This document shows positions 34,801-42,994 of a stretch of 64,000 nt of DNA, one piece after another. The DNA lies in assembly GCA_963715405.1 (NCBI GenBank), contig OY970239.1, positions 620,001 to 684,000 of the forward strand, given 5' to 3'. The notes below the pieces were generated by a model, which was given only the letters and a program-made list of their open reading frames with translations, did no database searches and was not told the origin of the DNA. The stretch comes from JALZKA01 sp963715405 (GTDB lineage Bacteria; Actinomycetota; Thermoleophilia; Solirubrobacterales; 70-9). The first letter of the stretch is position 1, and every line of letters starts with the position of its first letter. A program made the position numbers and the translations under genes.

Positions 34801-34838
34801 CGCGAGATCGGGCTCGTGATCGCATCCAGCGGGTTCAC
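31818..34838 (-). CDS. Alpha/beta hydrolase - acyl-CoA synthetase fusion
   Basis: 1006 residues. Residues ~1-370 are a PHA-synthase-like alpha/beta hydrolase with lipase box G-Y-S-Q-G-G-M and His in RAGHFG; residues ~450-990 are an AMP-forming adenylate domain. The adenylate P-loop is divergent (LFTGSGERTRPNRIT, lacking the usual Lys), the A5 motif reads FYASTQGE, and TGDL is kept. The architecture matches long actinobacterial acyl-CoA synthetases of about 1000 residues known from mycobacteria. It probably activates or releases a long acyl chain; activity of the ligase half is uncertain because of the motif changes. A 66-base REP-like element is inserted in frame near residue 65. Confidence 0.85.
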   Translation of the reverse strand: MNPLDAITSPISRAGAAAQNALEVARFGGLETGEEASPFEVVATRPIYRLRRYFPPADGEVPGTSRNAKTDSSAGESRSLTPSPVILVPPMMLAAEVYDVSPSSTAVGTLHAQGADPWVVDFGAPEHEEGGLERTLTDHVLAVSDAVDRVRKATGKDPHLGGYSQGGMFCYQAAALRRGEGLSSLITFGSPVDTAAAMPLGIPEEVATRIADVLAVSPLARNAVPAWMSRMGFRMLDPVKAARQQLDFVRQLHDRDALLPRERQRRFLQAEGWVAWPGPALADFLKQFVAHNRMLEGGFVIDERLVTLADIECPILTVVGEVDEIAPAAAVRAIIRAAPRAEVYELTLRAGHFGLVVGSASTATTWPSVAAWTRWRDAGAELPDTIRKAEVAAELAETPGASARAGYGLTLAAGVGSNLARSVISGLARTATNIRALGEEAVAELPRLIRLDQVRPRTRISLGKILDEQAAEHPEQVFFLFEDRAHTHAAAKHRIDSIVRGLISVGVHQGEHVGVLMEPRPTALTVVAALSRLGAVAVLLRPDGDVEREAELGEIARVVSDPEHKAEAQKAGVQVLVLGGGAGPRDLGPGVVDMERIDPDKVKLPGWYTANPGRARDLAFILFTGSGERTRPNRITNRRWILSAFGTAASASLSEADTVYSVTPVYHPSGLMVSFGGAIAGGARIAMARDFDPKTFWDEVRRYGVTVGTYTWTMLRDLTNAPPNPNERHHPVRLFMGSGMPRGLWTRVVERFAPAQVVEFYASTQGEVVLANVSGQKVGAMGRPLPGSARVRIAALDLVSGQLVATDDGFARECETNEIGVLVSEVEPDSSPTAETPLRGVFRADDAWVATGDLFRRDSDKDFWLIDSITTLIRTKDGPVAPTPIRDALWSIPAVDLAVCFDVPDPDSAEDLIVAAVKPRDGEKLGPADLTDALSVLPDRGRPHFVRVVKEIPVTTWYRPITGPLRELGVPEGKRGETAYRLLPSGEYRTVSKPKPKPKPKEKASA
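34594..34659. repeat. REP-like element inserted in frame in a coding gene
   Basis: GGTGTCAGGCTCC (34594-34606) and GGTGCCTGGCACC (34647-34659) enclose 40 bases of lower GC. Total length 66 = 22 codons, so the frame of the synthetase fusion is kept. The encoded segment uses codons such as CGT, ACA, GAT and AGT that are rare around it. Confidence 0.7.
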
Positions 34839-34850
34839 AGAGCCAGAACC

Positions 34851-36176
34851 CTATTTGCCCTGCGGGGCGCGACCGCCTGTCGCCCGCTCGCCCGCCTCGG
34901 TCAGCTCGTCGCGGAAGTCGGGGTGGGCGATCGCGGCGAGGGCGAGCGCTCGCTGGTGGACGGTCTTGCCCTCGAGCTCGGCCGCGCCGAACTCGGTCAC
35001 GATCACGTCGACCTGGTGGCGGGGCGTGGTGATGACTGCACCGGCCTCGAACCACGGGACGATGCGCGAGCGCAGCTCGCCGTCTTTCTTCTTGTACGTG
35101 GCGGGGAAGCAGAGGAGCGAGCGGTCGTCGGCATCGAGGGCCGGGCCCGCAATGAAGTCCTCGTGGCCGCCGATGCCCGAAAACTGCGTCCCGTTGATCG
35201 TGTCGGCGACGACCTGCCCGTGGATGTCGATCGCGAGGGCGCCGTTGATCGTGATCATCTTCTGATTGCGAGCGATCGCCTCGGTGGAGTTGACGAGCTC
35301 GACCGGAAGGAACGCGACGTCCTTGTTCTCGTGGAGCCACTCATAAAGCTCCTCGGAGCCGGCGGCGAAGGTCGCGACCGAGACGCCGTCGTAGCAGCCC
35401 TTGTGGGCGTTCGAGACCTTGCCGGCCTCGTGGAGCGCCATCAGGCCGCTCGTGAACATTTCCGAGTGGACTCCGAAGTCGCCGCGGTCGCCCTGGGCGA
35501 GCTCCGTGGCGATCGCCGAGGGGATCGTTCCGATGCCGGTCTGGAGGGTCGCGCCGTCTGGCACGAACGCCGCCGCGTGCTTTGCGATCTCAAGGTCGGC
35601 CTCCGAGGGCTCGAAGTCGGGCAGCGGCAGCGGTGAGCCCTCACCCTCGATCAGAATGTCAATCTCGTCCACCTTGAGTGCATGCATGTGCTCAGGCGGA
35701 AACCCGAACGTTCTCGGGTAGTTCGGCGAGGTTTCGACCACGAGCAAGCGCTGCGGATCAGCCGCGGCGCGGATCAGCTCGGTCGAGGTACCGCCGGCGT
35801 GGAGCGAGAGCGAGCACCAGCCGTCCGCGTCCGGCGGGGCGGCCGCGGTTGCCATGACCCGGGGGCTCTGCTCCTCTAAAAGAGGCGCGAAGCGGCGAAA
35901 GTCCGCGGCGGCGAACGAGATGTTCGCGCCGCCGTCGCGAAGCGCCCGCTCGAACGGTCCGAAGAAGCCCGAGAGGTAATGAACATTCGGATGGTTGAAG
36001 AGCTCCGTGCCCACGCCGAGTAGCGCGCCATAGACCTTGAGATCCGACCAATCGTCTCGCTCGCCGAGCGCGGCCATGAATCCGGGCGGCTGTCCCGTCG
36101 CGAGCGGGATGCCGAGGGTGTCCGACGGCAGGAGGCGGCTGGCTGCCTCGGCAGGGGTGAGGGTCTCGGTCGGCAC
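34851..36176 (-). CDS. Acetyl-CoA hydrolase/CoA-transferase family protein
   Basis: 441 residues, single-chain family I-type CoA-transferase related to 4-hydroxybutyrate/butyryl-CoA:acetate transferase and acetyl-CoA hydrolase. The catalytic Glu is in G-V-H-S-E-M-F (~230), after the conserved GIGTIPSAI; the C-terminal half has GIGGHEDF for CoA contact. First gene of the operon with the hydrolase/synthetase fusion 12 bases downstream. It would move CoA between acids feeding that pathway. GTG start is 6 bases after TAGATT (minus strand, 36183-36188). Confidence 0.9.
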   Translation of the reverse strand: MPTETLTPAEAASRLLPSDTLGIPLATGQPPGFMAALGERDDWSDLKVYGALLGVGTELFNHPNVHYLSGFFGPFERALRDGGANISFAAADFRRFAPLLEEQSPRVMATAAAPPDADGWCSLSLHAGGTSTELIRAAADPQRLLVVETSPNYPRTFGFPPEHMHALKVDEIDILIEGEGSPLPLPDFEPSEADLEIAKHAAAFVPDGATLQTGIGTIPSAIATELAQGDRGDFGVHSEMFTSGLMALHEAGKVSNAHKGCYDGVSVATFAAGSEELYEWLHENKDVAFLPVELVNSTEAIARNQKMITINGALAIDIHGQVVADTINGTQFSGIGGHEDFIAGPALDADDRSLLCFPATYKKKDGELRSRIVPWFEAGAVITTPRHQVDVIVTEFGAAELEGKTVHQRALALAAIAHPDFRDELTEAGERATGGRAPQGK

Positions 36177-36190
36177 GCTGGGAATCTAGA

Positions 36191-36216
36191 TCACGCGGCG
36201 TCCCCTCGCCGCGTGA
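36191..36216. promoter_or_regulatory. Perfect 10-bp inverted repeat between divergent genes
   Basis: TCACGCGGCG (36191-36200) and CGCCGCGTGA (36207-36216) flank TCCCCT. It covers the expected -35 region of the minus-strand CoA-transferase promoter. An operator is the simplest reading; no T-run follows. Confidence 0.5.
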
Positions 36217-36222
36217 ATGGAA

Positions 36223-36251
36223 TTGACCTGCCGGCAGGTCCGCCTTAGACT
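36223..36251 (+). promoter_or_regulatory. Promoter with 16-bp palindromic operator for the methyltransferase gene
   Basis: TTGACC (36223-36228), 17 bases, TAGACT (36246-36251), then GTG 7 bases later. The perfect palindrome GACCTGCCGGCAGGTC (36225-36240) overlaps the -35 box. The sequence resembles TetR-type operators, but no regulator gene is adjacent. Confidence 0.65.
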
Positions 36252-36258
36252 CCGTCCT

Positions 36259-37140
36259 GTGGAAGCGGGAATTCGGGACGTCGAGGACAACGCCGAGGCG
36301 ACCGAGGCATGGAACGGCCCGCTGTTCGAGGTCTGGATCGGCTATCGCGATTTGTTCGAGGCCGGGCTCGGCCCCCATGGGGAGGGTGCGCTCAGGTTGA
36401 TCCCGCCGGCCGAGGGCGACCGGGTGCTCGACGTCGGCTGCGGCTTAGGTGATACGACCGTCCGGCTCGCGGAGATGGTCGGCCTGGGCGGGCGTGCACA
36501 CGGCGTCGACGTCGCGGAGCGCATGATCGCCACGGCTGTCGAGGAAACTCAAGAGCGCGGACTGGAGAATCTGAGCTTTGCGGTCCAGGACGTCGAGGCC
36601 GAGGGCTTCCGCGACGAGTTCGACTACGCCTTCGCCCGCATGGGGACCATGTTCTTCGCGAATCCGGTCGCAGCGCTAAGAAACGTGCGGGAGGCGCTGG
36701 TTCCGGAAGGGATCTTGAACATCGTCGTCTGGCGCCGCAAGCTCGACAACGTCTGCATGCACATCGCCGAGAACGTGGTCGCGGAGTATCTCGAAGAGCC
36801 TGAAGAGTCCGAAGTGCCGAAGTGCGGCCCGGGGCCGTTCTCGATGGCTAACGCGGACACGGTGACCGATGTGCTCATCCATGCGGGATTTGAAGGGATC
36901 TCGCTGACTCGCCAAGACCTGCCGTACAAGATCGGACACGACCTCGACCAAGCGGTCGAATTCAACATGGCCATCGGTCCGGCCGCCGAGGTCCTGAGGG
37001 CGTGGGGCGAGCGGATCGACGAGATCAGGCCGACGATCGCCGCCGACCTTCGCACCGCGCTCGGCGACTTCGTCCAAGCAGACGGGTCCGTCGTCGCGCC
37101 GGCCTCGACGTGGGCGATCAGCGCCCGCGCGCCGGGTTGA
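36259..37140 (+). CDS. Class I SAM-dependent methyltransferase
   Basis: 293 residues from GTG 36259. The earlier ATG at 36217 lies upstream of the promoter, so it is rejected. Motif I V-L-D-V-G-C-G-L-G (~56), acidic VDVAERM (~87), then QDVEAEGF (~110) and the UbiE/Coq5-like MGTMFFANP region (~130). The C-terminal half is helical and binds the substrate. Probably a small-molecule methyltransferase. The mRNA looks leaderless and operator-controlled. Confidence 0.85.
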   Translation: MEAGIRDVEDNAEATEAWNGPLFEVWIGYRDLFEAGLGPHGEGALRLIPPAEGDRVLDVGCGLGDTTVRLAEMVGLGGRAHGVDVAERMIATAVEETQERGLENLSFAVQDVEAEGFRDEFDYAFARMGTMFFANPVAALRNVREALVPEGILNIVVWRRKLDNVCMHIAENVVAEYLEEPEESEVPKCGPGPFSMANADTVTDVLIHAGFEGISLTRQDLPYKIGHDLDQAVEFNMAIGPAAEVLRAWGERIDEIRPTIAADLRTALGDFVQADGSVVAPASTWAISARAPG

Positions 37141-37187
37141 GCGCGCCGGTTCCCACTTGCGTCCCGGACCGGCGCGCCCTTAACCTT
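37141..37187 (+). terminator. Terminator hairpin overlapping the next promoter
   Basis: GCGCGCCGGT (37141-37150), directly after the methyltransferase stop, pairs exactly with ACCGGCGCGC (37168-37177); CCTTAACCTTT follows. In the same DNA, TTGCGT (37157-37162) and TAACCT (37181-37186) form an 18-spaced promoter for the phospholipase-like gene. Confidence 0.55.
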
Positions 37188-37192
37188 TAGGC

Positions 37193-38563
37193 ATGAGGAG
37201 CAGGACTCGGGGATGGACGGCGGCTGCGTGCGCCGTGGCGGCGCTGGTGGCGCCCGGGAGCTCGGCTGCGAAGGCTCCCGAGCCGGCGGCGGGCTGGGCG
37301 CAGGCCGCCCTTGATACCCAGTACGACGTCGCGGGCGATGTTGGCTGGACGAACATGCCCTGGATCGGTACGCACAACTCGTACAACTCGCGCCAGCAGA
37401 CCGGCGTGGCCCTGTCCTCGAACGACGCGAACCAGAGGATCACGAACGTCAAGCAGCTCGAGGCCGGACTGCGGGCTCTCGAACTCGACGTTCACCGGTT
37501 CCCCGATGTCGCGGGCCCGCTCGGTGCGCTCCGCGTATGCCATGCCCGCGGCGCCGACCAGGGACACCTTGGCTGCTCGACCGAGAAGGAGCTCGGGCCG
37601 ACGCTCGACGAGATCGCCGGATGGCTCGACCGCCCCGAGAACTCGCAGGAGGTGCTGCTCCTCTACCTCGAGGACCACATGGGTGATGCCCAGGGCTACA
37701 ACGCCGCGGCCAATGTTGTCACCAACCGCCTCGGCGACCGGCTCTATGCGCCCCCGCCGGGCGGCTGCTCGGAGGTGCCCGCCGCGCTCACACGCGAAGA
37801 GATCCAGGCCGCCGGCAAGCAGGTATTGATCGTCTCCGACTGCGGCCCTTCCGGGGCGACCGGCTGGCACGGCGTCGCTCACAACTGGAACTCGCACCTC
37901 GAGTCGCGCCCGGTCGACTACGAGGACTATCCGAGCTGCGGCCCCGACTACGACATCCCGACCTACGAGACGAGGTTCGTCCGCTACTACGAGGACAGGA
38001 CCGCCCTGACGAACCAAGTCGGCCCGCCTACTGGCGTGGCGACTCCGGACGATGGCGTCACCCCGCCGACGGCCGCCGCGATGGCGCGCTGCGGCGTCGA
38101 CCTCATCCATCTCGATCTGTTCAGCGGGCCTGAGGACCCGCGACTCGAAGGCCTGGTGTGGAGCTGGCAGGTGAACCGGCCGAAGCCGATTCGCAGGGGC
38201 GCCGAGCGCGTCTGCGCCTCCCAGCGGACGGGAGTCCCGGTCGACCCCGCGCTCGCCTTCCCCGGCAGCGCCGAACCCGCGACCCGCGCCGCGTGGTTCG
38301 ATTGGCGATGCGCCCGCCTGCGCCCTGCGGCATGCCGCGACGCCGCGGGGGAGTGGAGCGTCGTTCCGAAGCTGCGCAAGTGGGCCGCGGCGAGCGCCGC
38401 CTGCGAGCGGCGAGGCCTCGTCCTCGGCACCCCGCGCACGGGCTACGAGGCCCAACAGCTCGACGACGCGATCGTCGCGGCCGGCGTCACGCAAGCGTGG
38501 ATGGGCATCAAGCGCGAAGGCGACACCTGGGCGCCGACAGACCCACCACCGGCTCTGCCTTGA
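37193..38563 (+). CDS. Secreted PI-PLC-like protein with truncated C-type-lectin-like end
   Basis: 456 residues with an N-terminal signal peptide (AACAVAALVAPGSSA-AK). Residues ~45-350 resemble the phosphatidylinositol-specific phospholipase C X domain: first catalytic His in GTHNSYN, ALELDVH, and the second His in RVCHARG. The region after ~385 has the pattern W..A.AAC..RG..L.TP..G.E and AWMGIKREGDTW of a C-type-lectin-like domain, but ends about 40 residues early. A phosphodiesterase acting on a lipid or glycan outside the cell is the likely role. Leaderless: ATG 6 bases after TAACCT. Confidence 0.78.
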   Translation: MRSRTRGWTAAACAVAALVAPGSSAAKAPEPAAGWAQAALDTQYDVAGDVGWTNMPWIGTHNSYNSRQQTGVALSSNDANQRITNVKQLEAGLRALELDVHRFPDVAGPLGALRVCHARGADQGHLGCSTEKELGPTLDEIAGWLDRPENSQEVLLLYLEDHMGDAQGYNAAANVVTNRLGDRLYAPPPGGCSEVPAALTREEIQAAGKQVLIVSDCGPSGATGWHGVAHNWNSHLESRPVDYEDYPSCGPDYDIPTYETRFVRYYEDRTALTNQVGPPTGVATPDDGVTPPTAAAMARCGVDLIHLDLFSGPEDPRLEGLVWSWQVNRPKPIRRGAERVCASQRTGVPVDPALAFPGSAEPATRAAWFDWRCARLRPAACRDAAGEWSVVPKLRKWAAASAACERRGLVLGTPRTGYEAQQLDDAIVAAGVTQAWMGIKREGDTWAPTDPPPALP

Positions 38564-38590
38564 CGCCTTGGTGCCGGTAGTGTGGCGCCC

Positions 38591-40189
38591 GTGACCAGCG
38601 TTCGGGAGGCGTCATACGAGCTGTTTCGCCGGCACGGGATGACGACGATGTTCGGCAATCCCGGCTCGACCGAGCTGCCGATGCTCGCCGATTTCCCCGA
38701 TGACTTCCGCTACGTCCTCGGCCTCCAGGAGCTCGTGGTGGTGGGCATGGCCGACGGCTACGCGCAGGCCTCGGGAACGGTCGGCCACGCCAACCTCCAC
38801 ACCGCGCCGGGAGTCGGCAACGCGATGGGCGGGATCTTCAACGCCCAGGCGAACCACTCGCCGCTCCTGATCACCGCGGGCCAGCAGGTGCGCCCGCACA
38901 TCGGCATGCAGGCGAACCTGACGAACCGCGACGCGATCCGCATGCCGCACCCGCTCGTCAAGTGGAGTTATGAGCCCGCCCGTGCCGCCGACGTGCCGCA
39001 CGCGCTGGCGCGGGCTATCCACACCTCGGCGACGTCGCCGAAGGGACCGTCGTTCGTCTCAATCCCGATGGACGATTGGGAGGAGGAGGCGGATCCGGCC
39101 TCGACCGGCCTGATCACCAGCCGCCATGTCGCGGGCGCGGCGCTGCCCAACCCGGGTGCGCTCGAAGAGCTCGCCCGATCATTGGAGAGCGCGTCGAAGC
39201 CGGTGATGATCGCGGGGCCGGACATCGACGCGACAGGAGCGTGGGATCTCGCCGTCGAGCTGTCGGAGAAGCAGAACCTCCCCGTCTTTGCCATCCCCGC
39301 CACGGGGGGCGGGAGGCTGGGCTTCCCCGAGGGGCATCCGAACTTCCGCGGAACCCTGCCCCCGGGAATTGCGCCCGTTGCGGACACGCTCAAGGGCTAC
39401 GACGTCATCGTCGTGGTCGGAGCGTCGGTCTTCCCGTACTACCCCTACCTCCCTGGAGACTTTCTCCCCGAAGGCGCTGAGCTGATCCAGATGACCTCTG
39501 ACCCGGACGAAGCCGCGCGCGCCCCGATGGGCCACGCGGTCGTCGGTGACGTGAAGCTTGGGCTCGGGCGTCTCTTGGAGCTGGTCTCCGACTCGGACCG
39601 CGACGCCGGCGACTCCCTGCCCGACCCGGTCGCAGGCGAGGTTGAGAGCCCGATCACCGGCACCGCCGCCATGCATGCGCTGCGCCAGGCTTTTCCGGAC
39701 GACGGGATCGTGGTCCTCGAGGCGCCATCGGCGACGCTCGCGCTTCGCAACCAGCTTCGCCTCTCGAGGCCCGGCTCTTACTACTTCGGCGCGGGAGGTG
39801 GCCTCGGCTTCGGCCTGGCCGCCTCGGTCGGTGTCCAGATCGCCCAGCCCGATCGGCCCGTCGTTGCGGTCATCGGCGAGGGCTCGGCGCAGTACGCGAT
39901 CACGGCTCTGTGGTCGGCGGTCGCCTACGACGTGCCGCTCACGGTTCTCGTCCTCCGCAATTCCGAGTACGCGATCCTCAAGTGGTTCGCGATGGTCGAG
40001 CAGGTCGAAGAGGCGCCGGGCCTCGACCTGCCCGCGCTCGACACCGCAGCGATCGCCGACGGCTACGGCGTCTCGACGACGAAGGTCGAGGATGCGGATG
40101 CTCTCACCGAAGCTCTCAAGACCGCGATCGCCTCGCCGAAGCCTGAGCTGGTCGAGGTGGGCGTCGCGCCGGGGATGTGGCTGTTCTAA
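38591..40189 (+). CDS. mdlC: Thiamine-diphosphate decarboxylase, benzoylformate decarboxylase type
   Basis: 532 residues. Start GTG 38591 is chosen over GTG 38582 because TAGTGT (38578-38583) lies 7 bases before it and homologues begin near SVREASYEL. Active-site features of benzoylformate decarboxylase: Ser in FGNPGSTE (~22), catalytic Glu in LQELVVVGMADGYA (~44), His in HANLHTAPG (~66), and the ThDP/Mg motif beginning GEGSAQYAITALW and ending near LRN. It decarboxylates a 2-oxo acid to an aldehyde, classically in mandelate degradation. It overlaps the next gene by 13 bases, whose product would supply the 2-oxo acid. Confidence 0.85.
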   Translation: MTSVREASYELFRRHGMTTMFGNPGSTELPMLADFPDDFRYVLGLQELVVVGMADGYAQASGTVGHANLHTAPGVGNAMGGIFNAQANHSPLLITAGQQVRPHIGMQANLTNRDAIRMPHPLVKWSYEPARAADVPHALARAIHTSATSPKGPSFVSIPMDDWEEEADPASTGLITSRHVAGAALPNPGALEELARSLESASKPVMIAGPDIDATGAWDLAVELSEKQNLPVFAIPATGGGRLGFPEGHPNFRGTLPPGIAPVADTLKGYDVIVVVGASVFPYYPYLPGDFLPEGAELIQMTSDPDEAARAPMGHAVVGDVKLGLGRLLELVSDSDRDAGDSLPDPVAGEVESPITGTAAMHALRQAFPDDGIVVLEAPSATLALRNQLRLSRPGSYYFGAGGGLGFGLAASVGVQIAQPDRPVVAVIGEGSAQYAITALWSAVAYDVPLTVLVLRNSEYAILKWFAMVEQVEEAPGLDLPALDTAAIADGYGVSTTKVEDADALTEALKTAIASPKPELVEVGVAPGMWLF

Positions 40190-42994
40190 GCGCAGCGCCC
40201 GACCGCGCGCCCGACTGGGTCGCGAAGGGCACGCCCGAGCCGCTTCGCTCAGACCTCGCCCGCCTCCTCGGTGAGAGCGCCGTCCTGGGCCGCGCGACCG
40301 ACCTAGTCCGCTACGCCTCCGACGCAAGCCCCTACCGCCTGATTCCGCAGGTCGTGGTCCAGCCGCGCGACCCGGCCGGCGTGGCGCGCGTGATCGCCTA
40401 CGGCCGCGAGGAGGGCATCCCGGTCACCTTCCGTGCGGGCGGCACCAGCCTGAACGGCCAGGGGCAGGGCTCGGGGATCCTCGTCGACGTGCGCCGTCAT
40501 TGGCGCGGCCTCGAGATCCTCGACGACGAGGCAATGCGCGTGAAGGTGCGGCCCGGCACGGTCCTCGGCCACGCGAACCGGGTGCTCTCGCGCCACCATC
40601 GAAAGCTCGGCCCCGACCCCGCCTCGACCGACATCGCGACCGTGGGCGGCGTCGTCGCCAATAACTCGGGCGGGATGCGTTGCGGGACGCGCTTCGACTC
40701 GTACCAGACCGTCACGGACATGACGTTCCTGACGGCGAACGGCACGCTGATCGACACCTCAGAGCCGGACGCTGCCTCGCGCTTTACGGCAGAAGAACCC
40801 GAGTTGGCCACCGGGCTCGCCGACCTTCGCGACGAGATCCGCGCCGACAGGGAGCTCTCGGAACGCGTCCGCGCGAAGTACGAGATCAAGAACACGACCG
40901 GCTACCGGCTGTGCGCATTCCTCGACGCCGACGAGCCGGTTGAGATTTTCCGCCGCCTCATCGTGGGCTCGGAAGGGACGCTTGCGCTCATCTGCGACGC
41001 GACCTTCGAGACGCTTCCGGTCCCGGCTCACACAACGACGGCGTGGCTTCACTTCGCGGGTATCCCCGAGGCGTGCGCGCCCGTGCCCGAGCTGGTCGAG
41101 CTCGGCGCGAGCGCCGTCGAGCTCATGGTCGCGCCCGCGCTGATGGTCGCGGCGATGAACATCCCCGGCGCGCCGCAGGACTGGCTCGAGCTGCCGCCCG
41201 AGTCGGCGGTGCTCCTGGTCGAGTTCGGCTCGGACGACCCCTCGACCCTGGACGAGTCAGAACGTGCGGCGATCCAGGCGGTGAAGGAGGAGAACCTGAT
41301 CCGCCCCGCCGACTTCACGCGCGAGCGCGAGAAGATCGGCGTCAACTGGCGCGTCCGCGAGGGGCTCCACGGTCTGGTGGGGCGCCTTCGCATCCCGGGC
41401 ACCGCGCTGATCGTCGAGGACGTCTGCGTGCCGCCGGCTCGGATCGCCGAGGCGGCGAAGGACGTCCAGGCCCTCCTCGGCGAGCACAGCTTCCTGACCG
41501 GAGTCGCGGGCCACACCTCGGCGGGAAACCTCCACTTCATGCTCACGCCGGATTTCGCGAAGCAGGAGGACCTCGAGCGCTACGAGGCGTTCATGGAGGG
41601 CCTGGTCGCGCTCATCTGCGACAAGTACGACGGCTCGCTCAAGGCCGAACACGGGACCGGCGTCAACATGGCCCCCTACGTCGGCCGCGAATGGGGTGAG
41701 CAGGCGACCGAGCTCATGTGGCGCGTGAAGCGCCTCGCCGACCCGGACGGCGTGCTCGGACCCGGCGTCGTCATGAACGACGACCCCGCCGTCCACCTCC
41801 AGAACCTGAAGACGACGCCCGAGGTCGAGGAGGTCGTGAACACCTGCGTCGAGTGCGGCTTTTGCGAGCCCGCGTGCCCGAGCCAGGACCTGACGACGAC
41901 CCCGCGCCAGCGCATCGTCTTGCGGCGGGAGATGGCGCGCCAGCCAGAAGGATCGCCCGTTGCGAAGGTGCTCGCAGACGAGTACGAGTACGACGGTCTC
42001 GACACCTGCGCCGCGGACGGCTCGTGCGTCCTCGCCTGCCCGCTCTCGATCGACACCGGCAAGCTCGTCAAGGAGCTGCGCGCGAAGAAGCATGGGCGGG
42101 GGGAGGAGGGGCTGGCGCTCCGGGCCGCCAAGAGCTGGGGCGCGGTCGAGAAGGCGTCTCGCGCCGGGCTTCGCACCGGACCATTGGCCGAGGCGCTCGG
42201 TGGCGGCGACCTGCCGAAGGCCGCGCAGCCGGTTCCCGAGTCGACGAGGCGCGAAGGCGCCGCGAGCCGTTTACTTCCCTTCGTGCACGAACCGGATCAT
42301 GGGCGCCTCGAAGAAGGCCGCGCCCGGGCCCAGCCTCGCCGATGCGGTCGTCGCGGTCTCCGAGCGTGCGGGGATGCCGGTCTGGATCCCGCCGGACGTC
42401 GCCGGGAGCTGCTGCGGCGTGCCGTGGTCGTCGAAGGGCCACCGCGAGGGGCACGCGTGGATGGCCCGGCAGACGTTCGAGCATCTCTGGGAGTGGTCGG
42501 ACGACGGGCGCCTGCCGGTGGTGAGCGACGCCTCCTCTTGCACGCTTGGCCTCACGACCGAGACGGCCGCGGCGCTGCCCGAGGACGTGCGTGAGCGCCA
42601 CGCTCAGCTCGAGGTCCTCGACTCGGTCGAATGGCTTGAGCGCCTCCTGCCTCAGCTCGAGCTGGATCGAAAGCTTGGCCGAGTGGCGATCCACCCCACC
42701 TGCGCGACGAGGCACCTTGGCCTCGCGGCGCGCTTCTCGGCGCTCGCGGCCGAGCTGGCCGACGAGGTCGCCGTGCCGGCCGCCGCGCGCTGCTGCGGCT
42801 TCGCGGGCGACCGCGGAATGCTCCATCCCGAGCTCACCGCGTCCGCCACGGCGCCGCAGGCCGCCGAGCTTCGGGAGCGCGGGCCGTTCGACGCCTACTT
42901 CTCGACGAACCGGACGTGCGAGATCGGCATGGAGCGCGCGACGGGCGAGCCCTACGGTTCGATCGTCTTCGCCTTGGAAGCGCTCACCCGCTAG
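40177..42994 (+). CDS. FAD/Fe-S 2-hydroxyacid (D-lactate type) dehydrogenase, one apparent frameshift
   Basis: About 939 residues if the frame is restored. Frame 1 (40177 to about 42250) encodes the PCMH-type FAD domain (FRAGGTSLNGQ, NNSGGMRCG), the FAD-oxidase C domain and two Fe-S motifs (CVECGFCEPACP; CAADGSCVLACP). The expected continuation, PRAVYFPSCTNRIMG with the two Cys-rich CCG regions (SCCGVPW, RCCGFAGD), is in frame 2 from about 42250 to 42994. A single extra base between about 42226 and 42260 explains this. Left in frame 1, the protein would stop at 42594 without its CCG domains. It likely oxidises a 2-hydroxy acid for the overlapping decarboxylase. Pseudogene or sequencing error cannot be told apart here. 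Confidence 0.8.

Noticed and set aside
36217..36258. ATG 36217 as start of the methyltransferase
   Set aside because: It lies upstream of the -35 box and would translate the operator palindrome.
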